Shown piece by piece: positions 8,815 to 17,474 of a stretch of DNA of 35,062 nucleotides. The notes beneath the pieces were generated by a model that worked only from the letters and a program-made list of their open reading frames with translations, was not told where the DNA came from and made no database searches. The stretch is from B120-G9 sp034659895 (GTDB taxonomy: Bacteria > Zixibacteria > MSB-5A5 > GN15 > FEB-12): assembly GCA_034659895.1 (NCBI GenBank), contig JAYEIF010000229.1:1-35062 (forward strand). Reading direction: 5' to 3'. Position 1 is the stretch's first letter, and each line of letters starts with the position of its first letter. A program made the position numbers and the translations under genes.

Positions 8815-11531
8815 ATATAAAAAGAAAAACTGTCTATCTTATTGATGGTTCGGCAATGTTCTATCGGGCGTATTTTGCTTTCATCAGAAATCCGCTCATT
8901 AATTCGAAAGGGGAAAATACTTCGGCAACTTTCGGATTTGTCAATTCACTTTTGAAGATTATTAAAGATGAGCAGCCTGACTATCTTGCAGTTGTGTGGG
9001 ATACGCCTCATCCCACGTTTCGGCACAAGAAATACAAAGAATACAAATCGACAAGAGCCAAAATGCCAGATGATTTGCTCTACCAATTACCACATATACG
9101 CCAGGTTGTAGAGGCTTTTAATATCGCCCATTTCGAGATGGAAGGTTTTGAGGCGGATGATGTGATTGGAACCTTAGCATGTAAAGCAGAGAAAGCGGGT
9201 TTCGAGGTCTGGTGTGTAACAGGTGACAAGGATTATTTCCAACTCGTTAGTGACAAGGTTGGCATTTATAATCCCCAATCAGGTTCTACAACACCTGTGA
9301 AAATGGGTCCGGAGGAAGTCAGAAAGAAATTCGGAGTTCCACCAGAGTTAGTGATTGACAAGCTGGCACTTATGGGTGACAGTTCGGATAATGTGCCAGG
9401 TATTCCAGGGATTGGTCCTAAAACCGCCGATAATTTATTACAGCAATTTGAATCGCTCGATGCTATTCTGGAAAATTCCAATCAAATCAAGGCTAAAGGT
9501 ACTCGAAAGAAGGTTACTGAAAATACTGAAATTGCTTTGTTATCGCGTTATCTTGTTACAATAGTAACAGATGTTCCGATTGAATGCGATCTAGACAAAT
9601 TGTCCCGACAACAGTTTGATTACGAAGCCACTAAAGATTTGTTTATTGAATTGGAATTCACCAAACTTTTGAAAAAGATTCTTCCGGCAACTGACATTGA
9701 GATGGCAGGTATCGTTGATCACGAACAACCCAAACCTACATACAAAACTGTTTCGAGTATTGGTGAGCTTAAAACACTATTGAAGAAAATGTCTGAGAGC
9801 AAAGAAATTGCAGTTGATACTGAGACTACATCATTGGATGCGCGCAACGCCAACCTTGTAGGTATATCTTTGTGCAATAAGGCTAATGAGGCATACTATA
9901 TTCCTCTTGGCCACAATGATTCTGAAGCTAACCTTCCGTTTGACGAAGCTATGGAAGAAATCAAGAAACTACTGCAAAAAAGTAAAGCTCAAAAGTTTGG
10001 TCAGAATATCAAATACGATCTTGAAGTGTTGCACCGCTACGATATCGAGATAGAACCAATTGGTTTTGACACCATGCTCGCTTCTTATATTGTCGATCCT
10101 ATGTCCCGACAGCACTCACTCGATTTTCTTGCTACAAAATATTTTGATTATCATATGCAACCCATAAACGAGCTTATTGGCAAAGGGAAGACACAAAAGT
10201 CATTTGCAGATGTACCGGTCAATTTGGCAACGCACTATGCGGCTGAAGATGCTGATTATACATTCCGTCTGCGCGGAGCGCTTGCTCCAAAGATAAATGA
10301 ACAAAACCAGCAAAACCTGTATTACAATATAGAGTTACCATTGGTAAAAGTTCTGGCGACGATGGAAGAGGAAGGGATTCGAGTCGATACCGCTTTTCTC
10401 GGCAAACTTTCGTCACAAATTCAAGACAAGCTCTATGGGCTAATGAGTAAGATATTCGAAATAGCTGGTGGCGAGTTTAATGTAAACTCTATACAACAGC
10501 TTTCGCATATCCTATTCGAGAAACTCGGTTTACCCACGAAAGGAAAGACCAAAAAGAAAACTGGCTATTCAACTGATATAAAAGTTTTGGAGGAACTAGC
10601 TCTTATACATCCATTTCCGAAACTTATATTGGAATATCGACAACTAACCAAACTAAAGAATACCTACATTGATGCTCTTCCAAAGATGATAGATCCAAAC
10701 ACTGGTCGTGTGCACACTTCGTTCAATCAGTCAGTAGTAGCTACAGGCAGGTTGTCCTCGACAGAACCTAATCTTCAGAATATCCCTGTTCGGACTGAGG
10801 AAGGCAGACAGATTCGCAAAGCGTTTGTCCCGCGAAATGATAGCTATGTGCTGCTTGTTGCAGACTACTCACAGATTGAATTACGATTGTTAGCCCACAT
10901 GTCAGATGATGCGGGATTAATTAAAGCCTTCAAAAAGGGAGAGGATATCCATTCTCGCACAGCTGCCGAAGTCTATGGTGTGCAAATAGATAATGTAACG
11001 TCAGATCAACGTCGAGCCGCAAAAACAGTGAACTTTGCTGTTATCTACGGCGTAAGTGCGTTTGGTTTGTCTAAACAGATAGAACTTGATTTGGCAGGTT
11101 CCCGACAATTCATCAATACCTACTTCGAACGGTATCCCGGTATCAAACAGTATATAGAGCAAACAAAGCAACAAGCCCGCGATAAGGGATATGCAGAAAC
11201 CATGTTTGGTCGTCGACGTAATCTCCCTGAATTGCACAATCGAAACTATAGCATACGCCAGTTTGCTGAACGAGTGGCTACAAATACTCCTATTCAAGGA
11301 ACTGCTGCGGATATGATAAAAATAGCTATGGTTCGGATACACAGGAAACTTTCCAAATTGCGGTCCAGGATGTTGCTTCAGGTACATGATGAACTGGTTT
11401 TTGATGTCCATAAAGACGAACTCGACGAAATACGTAATATCATAAAAGTTGGAATGGAGAAAGCTGTAAAACTAAAAGTGCCGGTCATTGTTGATATTGG
11501 TGTGGGAAAGAACTGGCTGGAGGCAAAGTAA
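8811..11531 (+). CDS. polA: DNA polymerase I
   Basis: A 906-residue, three-domain family A polymerase for Okazaki-fragment processing and repair. Residues 1-290 form the 5'-3' nuclease (YLIDGSAMFYRAYFAF, FEADDVIGTLA, GDSSDNVPGIPGIGPKTA). The 3'-5' proofreading domain looks catalytically intact: D336 and E338 (DTET), D403 (IKYDLEVL) and Y476-x3-D480 (YAAED). The polymerase domain has motif A with D685 (VADYSQIELRL), the O-helix with K738, F742 and Y746 (RRAAKTVNFAVIYG) and motif C with H859-D860 (QVHDELVFDV). A phenylalanine at the O-helix sugar-gate position is the usual bacterial state, which discriminates against dideoxynucleotides. The start overlaps the nadD stop, and coaE follows 74 bases later. 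Confidence 0.97.
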   Translation: MNIKRKTVYLIDGSAMFYRAYFAFIRNPLINSKGENTSATFGFVNSLLKIIKDEQPDYLAVVWDTPHPTFRHKKYKEYKSTRAKMPDDLLYQLPHIRQVVEAFNIAHFEMEGFEADDVIGTLACKAEKAGFEVWCVTGDKDYFQLVSDKVGIYNPQSGSTTPVKMGPEEVRKKFGVPPELVIDKLALMGDSSDNVPGIPGIGPKTADNLLQQFESLDAILENSNQIKAKGTRKKVTENTEIALLSRYLVTIVTDVPIECDLDKLSRQQFDYEATKDLFIELEFTKLLKKILPATDIEMAGIVDHEQPKPTYKTVSSIGELKTLLKKMSESKEIAVDTETTSLDARNANLVGISLCNKANEAYYIPLGHNDSEANLPFDEAMEEIKKLLQKSKAQKFGQNIKYDLEVLHRYDIEIEPIGFDTMLASYIVDPMSRQHSLDFLATKYFDYHMQPINELIGKGKTQKSFADVPVNLATHYAAEDADYTFRLRGALAPKINEQNQQNLYYNIELPLVKVLATMEEEGIRVDTAFLGKLSSQIQDKLYGLMSKIFEIAGGEFNVNSIQQLSHILFEKLGLPTKGKTKKKTGYSTDIKVLEELALIHPFPKLILEYRQLTKLKNTYIDALPKMIDPNTGRVHTSFNQSVVATGRLSSTEPNLQNIPVRTEEGRQIRKAFVPRNDSYVLLVADYSQIELRLLAHMSDDAGLIKAFKKGEDIHSRTAAEVYGVQIDNVTSDQRRAAKTVNFAVIYGVSAFGLSKQIELDLAGSRQFINTYFERYPGIKQYIEQTKQQARDKGYAETMFGRRRNLPELHNRNYSIRQFAERVATNTPIQGTAADMIKIAMVRIHRKLSKLRSRMLLQVHDELVFDVHKDELDEIRNIIKVGMEKAVKLKVPVIVDIGVGKNWLEAK

Positions 11532-11605
11532 GAAGCGCTCTCCCGGATTGTTAATTTTAGCGGTTACTGCTTGCTCGGTTGTAGATTTCAGGGTTTATTC
11601 AATTT

Positions 11606-12220
11606 ATGCTCATTGGTGTAACAGGTCAGATTGGCAGTGGTAAGTCAACTGCGGCTGAAATTCTTCAGTCATTAGGTGCAGTTGTAATTGATGCTGACCT
11701 GATAGGACATCAAGTAGTCGATGAATCAAAATCCCTGCGTAATAAGCTGGTAAGCGAGTTTGGCCAGGACATTATTGATTCTTCAGGTAGAGTCAATCGG
11801 AAGAAACTTGCTGCTCGAGCTTTCAGAGATGAACAATCAAAGAAAAAACTGGATACATTGGTTCATCCATATCTGTTAAACAAACTCTACCAACAAATAC
11901 GGTCCCTTCAAAAATCGCACGATGTAATTGTATTAGATGCGGCGTTGCTATTGAACTGGGATATTAATAACGAAATGGACTACATTCTGATGATTCATTC
12001 ATCATTGAAGGATCGCCTTCGACGTTTGCAAGTACGAGGAATATCCCGACAGGACGCGTTGGCAAGACAAAAGACACAATTGCCATTTCGTATTTACCAA
12101 CAACATGCCGACCGTGTTATTCTAAATAATGATTCAATAGCATCATTGCGAGACAAGCTTTACCATCTCTGGAAAAGACTAATATTGAAACCTGTTGACA
12201 AAAAACAGAACAGACGATAG
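11606..12220 (+). CDS. coaE: Dephospho-CoA kinase CoaE
   Basis: A 204-residue P-loop kinase that phosphorylates the ribose 3'-OH of dephospho-CoA in the last step of coenzyme A synthesis. The P-loop GQIGSGKST is at residues 7-15, the DxD-like VIDADLIGHQVV lies at about 31-42, and the lid and adenine region (LKDRLRRLQVRGISRQDALAR, then ADRVILNNDS) are present. The family motif usually reading 'PLLFE' is changed to ALLLNWD, a mild divergence. It follows polA, an adjacency also found in loosened form in other bacteria. There is no strong Shine-Dalgarno site; the ATG at 11606 fits the family N-terminus exactly. Confidence 0.92.
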   Translation: MLIGVTGQIGSGKSTAAEILQSLGAVVIDADLIGHQVVDESKSLRNKLVSEFGQDIIDSSGRVNRKKLAARAFRDEQSKKKLDTLVHPYLLNKLYQQIRSLQKSHDVIVLDAALLLNWDINNEMDYILMIHSSLKDRLRRLQVRGISRQDALARQKTQLPFRIYQQHADRVILNNDSIASLRDKLYHLWKRLILKPVDKKQNRR

Positions 12221-12306
12221 TTTAATATTACTTCATAACTTGTTGTGCCGTCATTGCTGGAGCAGCAAGTGTATTTGAAGCATTGTGAAGATGTGAGGAA
12301 GCTACG

Positions 12307-14313
12307 ATGCCGCAAGCTACTAACGGAAAATCACTTCTAAGTTATACAGTAGACCAACTACGGGATCGTGCCAATTACATGCGCGGACTGAGCCAAATTT
12401 CTCTTTGTTCTGCTGGTTCTGGTCACTCTGGAGGTACGCTCAGTATTATGGATGTTTGTGCGGCGTTGTACTTAAAAGTTGCCCACCACAATCCGGCTAA
12501 TCCCAGTTGGGAGAATCGTGACCGTATTATTTGGTCAGCCGGACATAAAGCTCCTGCATTGTATACTTCTATGGCAGTTTCGGGATATTTCCCCGAGAGA
12601 GAATTGATGAAACTCCGTAAGCTTGGATCTCCATTTCAAGGGCATCCGCACTGGCGCAATCTGCCGGGCGTTGAGATATCATCGGGTTCCTTGGGGCAGG
12701 GTTTTTCGGTTGGAGTTGGCGTTGCGTTGGCTGCCAAATTGGACAATAAGAAATACCATACCTTTGTAATTAGTTCCGATGGAGAGCAACAGGAAGGGTC
12801 AATTTGGGAAGCGGCTATGGCAGCTTCACATCACAAGCTTGATAATCTTACTCTTATCATTGATAAAAACCGCCTTCAGATTGATGGATATACCGATGAC
12901 GTAATGAATATCGACTCTTTGGATGACAAGTATCGAGCATTCGGATGGCATGTATTTGACGTGGATGGACACGATATGGATGATATTGTGGACAAGCTCG
13001 ATTTTTCTCGTAACCACAATAATACAGGGAAACCTGTGGTTCTTATTTGTCATACAGTTAAGGGACGTGGTATTTCTTTTATGGAAGATCAGATTGGATG
13101 GCATGGCCGGACTCCCAACCGAGATGAACTTGACAGCCTGCTTGAAGAACTTGGGCTAATCGATAAATTTGATGTTGATGCTTTGCTTGAGTATGGCAAA
13201 AACTATGATAGCGAAGTTGAGGCGTCATTAGCAAGAGAGTTACCTCAATACTCACGCAACTATTGGTGGAACATATCCGACTCTATGAAAGTCAACATGG
13301 TACCCACCCGCTCTGGTTTTGGCACGGCGCTTGAAAAGTATGGTGATGACGAACGAATAGTATGTATTGGCGCAGATATTTCCGGTTCGATTAATATACT
13401 TAATTTCTGCAAAAATTATCCTGAAAGGAAGAAACGTTTCATTTCTGTTGGTGTGGCTGAACAGAACGCTACAACAATAGCAGCCGGCCTGGCGAAAGAG
13501 GGCAAACTGCCCGTATTTGGAACTTATGGAGTTTTTTCTTCTGCTCGCAATCTTGATCAGTTACGGGTGTCGGTTTGTTATGGCAACTTTAATGTTTTAA
13601 TTGTTGGCGCACACGGCGGCATCTCAGTAGGACCTGACGGCGCCACTCATCAGGAGTTGGAAGCGCTTTTTCAAATTGTCGGTCTTCCCAATATGCACGT
13701 TGCTGTACCGTGTGATTCAATTGAGACTGAGAAAATGACGCGAGAGTTGCTTTTTGATGTCGTTGGCCCGAAGTACCTGCGTTATGCGCGAGAAGCTACG
13801 CCAGTTATCACTTCTGAAAATACACCATTCAGGTTCGGCGAAGCTAATATCTTCCGTTTCCGTCGGGAATCGGACAGGTTAGTAGATGCTTTTGAAATAA
13901 TACCAGCATCGGAATATGACAACGAGGGAGAAGACATTTCAATCATCTCATGCGGACCCGAAGTGGCAGAAGCACTGAGGGCGGCTTACATTCTAAAGAC
14001 TGAAAATCAAATAGAAACACGCATAATAAATATGCATACAATTAAGCCGTTGGATAATCAGGCTATTATTCACGCTGCGGCCGAGACAAAAGCGATGTTA
14101 ACAGCCGAGGAACACCAGATTGGAGGTCTGGGACGTCTCGTAGCCGGTGTTATCAAATGCGAACGGTCATTGGACAATAAAGGGCTTCCATTTGATATGA
14201 TTGGTATAAGGGATCGTTTTGGTGAATCCGGGCAACCTTGGCAACTCATTAAAAAGTTCGGAGTGGCGGCAGAACACATTGCACATAAAGCAAAGGAATT
14301 AATTAACTTATAA
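12307..14313 (+). CDS. tkt: Transketolase, single full-length chain
   Basis: A 668-residue thiamine-diphosphate enzyme of the pentose-phosphate pathway that moves two-carbon units between sugar phosphates. The N-terminal half has GHSGGTLSIMD, SSGSLGQGFS and the cofactor motif SDGEQQEGSIWEA (D158). The middle (pyrimidine) domain has the catalytic glutamate E385 in GVAEQNA and then GPDGATHQELEAL. The C-terminal domain includes TAEEHQIGGLG. The phrasing of both halves (GSLGQG; TRSGFGTALEKYG at the junction near 330) resembles the two-subunit transketolases of many bacteria and archaea, here joined in one frame. The catalytic set looks complete. The start is supported by GAGGAAG 5 bases upstream of the ATG. 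An 86-base gap separates it from coaE; the aminotransferase follows 16 bases later. Confidence 0.93.
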   Translation: MPQATNGKSLLSYTVDQLRDRANYMRGLSQISLCSAGSGHSGGTLSIMDVCAALYLKVAHHNPANPSWENRDRIIWSAGHKAPALYTSMAVSGYFPERELMKLRKLGSPFQGHPHWRNLPGVEISSGSLGQGFSVGVGVALAAKLDNKKYHTFVISSDGEQQEGSIWEAAMAASHHKLDNLTLIIDKNRLQIDGYTDDVMNIDSLDDKYRAFGWHVFDVDGHDMDDIVDKLDFSRNHNNTGKPVVLICHTVKGRGISFMEDQIGWHGRTPNRDELDSLLEELGLIDKFDVDALLEYGKNYDSEVEASLARELPQYSRNYWWNISDSMKVNMVPTRSGFGTALEKYGDDERIVCIGADISGSINILNFCKNYPERKKRFISVGVAEQNATTIAAGLAKEGKLPVFGTYGVFSSARNLDQLRVSVCYGNFNVLIVGAHGGISVGPDGATHQELEALFQIVGLPNMHVAVPCDSIETEKMTRELLFDVVGPKYLRYAREATPVITSENTPFRFGEANIFRFRRESDRLVDAFEIIPASEYDNEGEDISIISCGPEVAEALRAAYILKTENQIETRIINMHTIKPLDNQAIIHAAAETKAMLTAEEHQIGGLGRLVAGVIKCERSLDNKGLPFDMIGIRDRFGESGQPWQLIKKFGVAAEHIAHKAKELINL

Positions 14314-14329
14314 ATGAAGGAAGAGGAAA

Positions 14330-15499
14330 ATGCAATACAGTAATGCTATTAGTCGTATGGCAGGTGAGGGAGCTTTCGAAGTGCTGGCTAAATGCAAACA
14401 GATGGAGGCTGAGGGACGTAGTATAATTCACCTTCAAATCGGTGAGCCGGATTTTGAAACTCCGAAAAATATCCGTGATGCTACTATCAAAGCTATCAAT
14501 GACGGACAGACACATTATAGTCCTTCTGGTGGTGTAATTAATGCTCGTAAGGTTGTAGCCGAATACATGTCCAAAACACGTAATATTGATATTGGCCCTC
14601 AGCATGTTATTATAATGCCAGGGGTTAAACCAATAATCTTTACATCGATGATGTCAATTGTGAACCCCGGCGATGAAGTCATTGTTCCCAATCCCGGATA
14701 TCCAACTTACGAATCAGTATCGAATTTTATTGGCGCCAAACCAGTACCAATGCATCTGCGGGAGGATAAAGATTTCAGATTCAGTACTGATGAATTAAAA
14801 GAGCTCGTTAATCCAAAAACCAGCATGCTTGTAATTAACTCCCCTCAAAATCCAACAGGAGGCGTGCTGACAAAAGAAGATTTGCAAACTATTTATGAGC
14901 TTGCCGAGGAGTATGATTTCTGGGTTCTGAGCGATGAAATCTATTCGCGTATTATCTACGATACTCCGTTTGAGTCAATAGGTTCAATCCCCGGAGCACT
15001 GAAAAGATCAATCCTTATCGATGGCATGTCTAAAACTTACGCAATGACAGGTTGGCGACTTGGTTTTGCGGTGGTACCAGAGAAACTCGCCGAACATTTG
15101 GTTACATTTGCAATAAATAACTTCTCGTGTACCAGTACGTTTGCACAGTCAGGTATCATTGAAGGACTCACAGGCCCACAGGGTGACGTTGACAAAATGA
15201 CATCCAATTTCCGTAAACGTCGTGAAGCAATTGTAAATGGACTAAACTCCATTGATGGTGTTTCCTGTCTAATGCCCAAGGGTGCTTTTTATGCTTTTCC
15301 TAATATTACCGACACCGGATTTACATCCAAAGAATTGGCTGATAAACTGTTGGAAGAAAGCGGAGTGGCATGTTTGTCCGGAACCTGTTTTGGTGAGTAC
15401 GGCGAAGGATACCTGCGTTTCTCCTATGCCAACTCAGTGGAGAATATTCAGGAAGCACTACGACGGATGAACGAATTATTGGTGAAAGAGCGAGCATAG
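14330..15499 (+). CDS. Pyridoxal-phosphate aminotransferase, class I (aspartate-aminotransferase-like)
   Basis: A 389-residue fold-type I aminotransferase. The lysine that forms the internal aldimine with PLP is K235 in DGMSKTYAMTGWRLGF. Other landmarks are QIGEPDFETP near the N-terminus, NPGYPTYES, the substrate/cofactor asparagine in NSPQNPTGG, SDEIYSRIIYD, and the C-terminal carboxylate-binding arginine in YLRFSYANS. These fit the I-gamma subgroup (AspB-like), which usually interconverts aspartate and oxaloacetate, but relatives act on alanine, aromatic amino acids or LL-diaminopimelate, so the substrate is not settled. The start has a strong site (GGAAGAGGAAA) just upstream. It is probably cotranscribed with the transketolase, 16 bases before it. 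Confidence 0.92.
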   Translation: MQYSNAISRMAGEGAFEVLAKCKQMEAEGRSIIHLQIGEPDFETPKNIRDATIKAINDGQTHYSPSGGVINARKVVAEYMSKTRNIDIGPQHVIIMPGVKPIIFTSMMSIVNPGDEVIVPNPGYPTYESVSNFIGAKPVPMHLREDKDFRFSTDELKELVNPKTSMLVINSPQNPTGGVLTKEDLQTIYELAEEYDFWVLSDEIYSRIIYDTPFESIGSIPGALKRSILIDGMSKTYAMTGWRLGFAVVPEKLAEHLVTFAINNFSCTSTFAQSGIIEGLTGPQGDVDKMTSNFRKRREAIVNGLNSIDGVSCLMPKGAFYAFPNITDTGFTSKELADKLLEESGVACLSGTCFGEYGEGYLRFSYANSVENIQEALRRMNELLVKERA

Positions 15500-15614
15500 A
15501 AAGTTAATAAAGTACATTTGAAGTTGCTCTATTGCTTCCTAAAGTAATTGAGATACTCTAACACTGCCGTATTGGCTGTAATCTTACACTATTGTGCTGT
15601 GTGGCTGTTTTTAT

Positions 15615-15643
15615 TTGCCTGACAGGATGTTATCTTTTAGCAT
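15615..15643 (+). promoter_or_regulatory. Possible promoter just upstream of the murein-peptide genes
   Basis: TTGCCT (15615-15620) and TAGCAT (15638-15643) with a 17-base spacer are a weak -35/-10 pair in the 149-base gap after the aminotransferase. If real, transcription would start almost at the ATG (15649), giving a leaderless mRNA, which would fit the lack of a Shine-Dalgarno site. No hairpin terminator was seen in this gap. Confidence 0.25.
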
Positions 15644-15648
15644 AAAAT

Positions 15649-16446
15649 ATGTGGTATGGCTGGATAACTATCAATCTTTTGGATATGCGAGCGAAACCGG
15701 ATTATCACAGTGAAAGGGTCAGTCAGGTCCGCTTCAGTGAGATAGTTCATGTGAGCAAAAAACAAGCAGGATTCGTTCTGGTTAAACAGTCAGATGGCTA
15801 CTCTGGTTGGGTTGATCAACGTTTTGTTTTACCTATACAGACAAATAATGCCATTGATGATTATTACCAAAGCCAGAACTATGTAGTGATTTCTTCACAA
15901 GCTCGAGTATATGATTCGTCAGGACAATGTGTTCCTCCATACTTGCTTTACTACGGGACGTATCTTTCGGTTGAGAGTATAGCAGAAGGGGATGCACAAT
16001 TAGGTTTACCTCACCAATCGAATTTATTCATCAAGGGAAAACACTTGCGGCCGATAGATGATAGTAAAAGAAAAATGGTTACAGGTACACGTCTGGTAGC
16101 TGAAGCTGTAAAATTTTTAGGTGTCCCATATTTGTGGGGAGGTGTTGGTCCATTAGGATTTGACTGTTCCGGATTGGTGCAGTCGGTTTGTCGCAGTTAT
16201 GCTATTGAGCTTCCACGAGACACCAAAGACCAGATAACTATCGGTCGGGAAGTTCAGCGCGAACATATAAAAAGCGGTGACCTTCTCTTTTTTCATCGAC
16301 ATGTTGCTTTAGCTATCAACCGCTACCATTTTATTCACGCATCACGGGGATCTGGAGGAATAAGAATTGAATCCTTTTTTGGGGGAGACCCCAATTATCG
16401 AGTAGATCTCGATAGAGAGTTTGTGCAAGCAAGGAGAATACTATGA
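15649..16446 (+). CDS. NlpC/P60 cysteine peptidase with SH3-like domains, YkfC-like murein-peptide hydrolase
   Basis: A 265-residue protein with one to two SH3b-like N-terminal modules (residues about 1-125) and a C-terminal NlpC/P60 domain. The catalytic set is C173 (GFDCSGLVQS), H218 (RHVALA) and H230 (FIHASRGSGG). An in-frame TAA at 15643-15645, just before the ATG, rules out an upstream extension, and no signal peptide is visible, so it is probably cytoplasmic. That matches YkfC-type gamma-D-glutamyl-diamino-acid dipeptidyl-peptidases, which remove L-Ala-D-Glu from murein peptides. The stop overlaps the start of the dipeptide epimerase (ATGA), which acts on exactly that product and strengthens the assignment. 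Substrate specificity is inferred. Confidence 0.87.
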   Translation: MWYGWITINLLDMRAKPDYHSERVSQVRFSEIVHVSKKQAGFVLVKQSDGYSGWVDQRFVLPIQTNNAIDDYYQSQNYVVISSQARVYDSSGQCVPPYLLYYGTYLSVESIAEGDAQLGLPHQSNLFIKGKHLRPIDDSKRKMVTGTRLVAEAVKFLGVPYLWGGVGPLGFDCSGLVQSVCRSYAIELPRDTKDQITIGREVQREHIKSGDLLFFHRHVALAINRYHFIHASRGSGGIRIESFFGGDPNYRVDLDREFVQARRIL

Positions 16447-17474
16447 TTCATGTGGACGCTGTGAAAATCGCCATGCCGCTGAAACGTAAGTTTGTTATCT
16501 CCAAAGGAGAGGCAACAGTTAAAACAAATATACTGGCGATAATAAATAATCGATACAATGGCGAAGCATCTGGCTCTGTTTACTATGGACCAAGTATAAA
16601 CAACATTGAGACAGAACTCATAAAAGGCTTTGAACTAATCAAAAGCTACAGTGAAATCAATATGGAAGTGTTGAACGAGATAAATAGTAAAAAAATCAAC
16701 ACAACAGTTAAGGGAGCATTGATGGGGGCGATGCTAAATTATATCTCTGGTGAATCACATCGCTATCCGTGGGAAATCCTTGAGTTGGGAAGCCCTGTGG
16801 GTATCCGCAGTTCTGTAACAATTTCAATAGACAAACCAGAGAAAATGATAGATAGAATCAAAAACAGTGAATTCCCAATTATCAAAATCAAAATGGGCAA
16901 TGAAGAAGATGTCATGATTCTGGATGCGTTGAAGGACATTGATAATCGAGAAATTCGTGTTGATGCAAATGGGGCATGGTCGTGCGCTAAGGCCGAGGAG
17001 ATGATTTTTCAACTATCAAAAAATGGTGTTAAAGTAATCGAGCAGCCAACTAACGCCGAATTTGTCAAAGAATGGCCTTACCTGAAAAAAAAGATTGAGG
17101 GGGTAGAACTCATAATGGATGAAGGCCTCAACGATGCCAATGACTATAATCTCTACAAAGAGTATATAGACGGGATAAATGTGAAAATGGAAAAATGCGG
17201 CGGCATTCTCGAGGCTGTCAAACTCGCCAAGTTAGCTCACAAAGATAAGAAAAAGGTAATGCTTGGCTGTATGGTTGCGTCTTCAATTGGTATTGCCCAA
17301 CCTGTGTATATGTCTTCACAGGCAGACTACTTTGACCTTGATGGTCCATTACTGCTTGAAAATGATATCGCTAGTGGTATTCGATATGACAAGGAGTCAA
17401 TCAATGTCGATAGAGAAATTATCGGCGGTCCCAAACTGCGCCGTGATATGGTCGAGCGGTATATTGATAAATAA
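16443..17474 (+). CDS. ykfB: L-Ala-D/L-Glu epimerase (muconate-lactonizing subgroup of the enolase superfamily)
   Basis: A 343-residue enolase-superfamily barrel enzyme. It shows the KxK acid/base motif (K148, K150 in IKIKMG), three metal-ligand acids (D174 in VDANGAW, E200 in IEQP, D226 in MDEG) and the opposite-face lysine K248 in NVKMEKCGG. This layout is that of dipeptide epimerases that convert L-Ala-D-Glu from murein into L-Ala-L-Glu, making it a substrate for ordinary peptidases. Coupling to the NlpC/P60 gene by a 4-base overlap supports murein recycling. By eye the gene is richer in Lys, Asn and Ile (AAA, AAT, ATA codons) than its neighbours, so recent acquisition is possible. Other dipeptide specificities occur in the subgroup. 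Confidence 0.88.
   Translation: MIHVDAVKIAMPLKRKFVISKGEATVKTNILAIINNRYNGEASGSVYYGPSINNIETELIKGFELIKSYSEINMEVLNEINSKKINTTVKGALMGAMLNYISGESHRYPWEILELGSPVGIRSSVTISIDKPEKMIDRIKNSEFPIIKIKMGNEEDVMILDALKDIDNREIRVDANGAWSCAKAEEMIFQLSKNGVKVIEQPTNAEFVKEWPYLKKKIEGVELIMDEGLNDANDYNLYKEYIDGINVKMEKCGGILEAVKLAKLAHKDKKKVMLGCMVASSIGIAQPVYMSSQADYFDLDGPLLLENDIASGIRYDKESINVDREIIGGPKLRRDMVERYIDK

Noticed and set aside
17263..17463. Extension of the amidase upstream into the epimerase gene
   Set aside because: The added residues resemble no domain and would bury the signal peptide; the epimerase is the real gene there.
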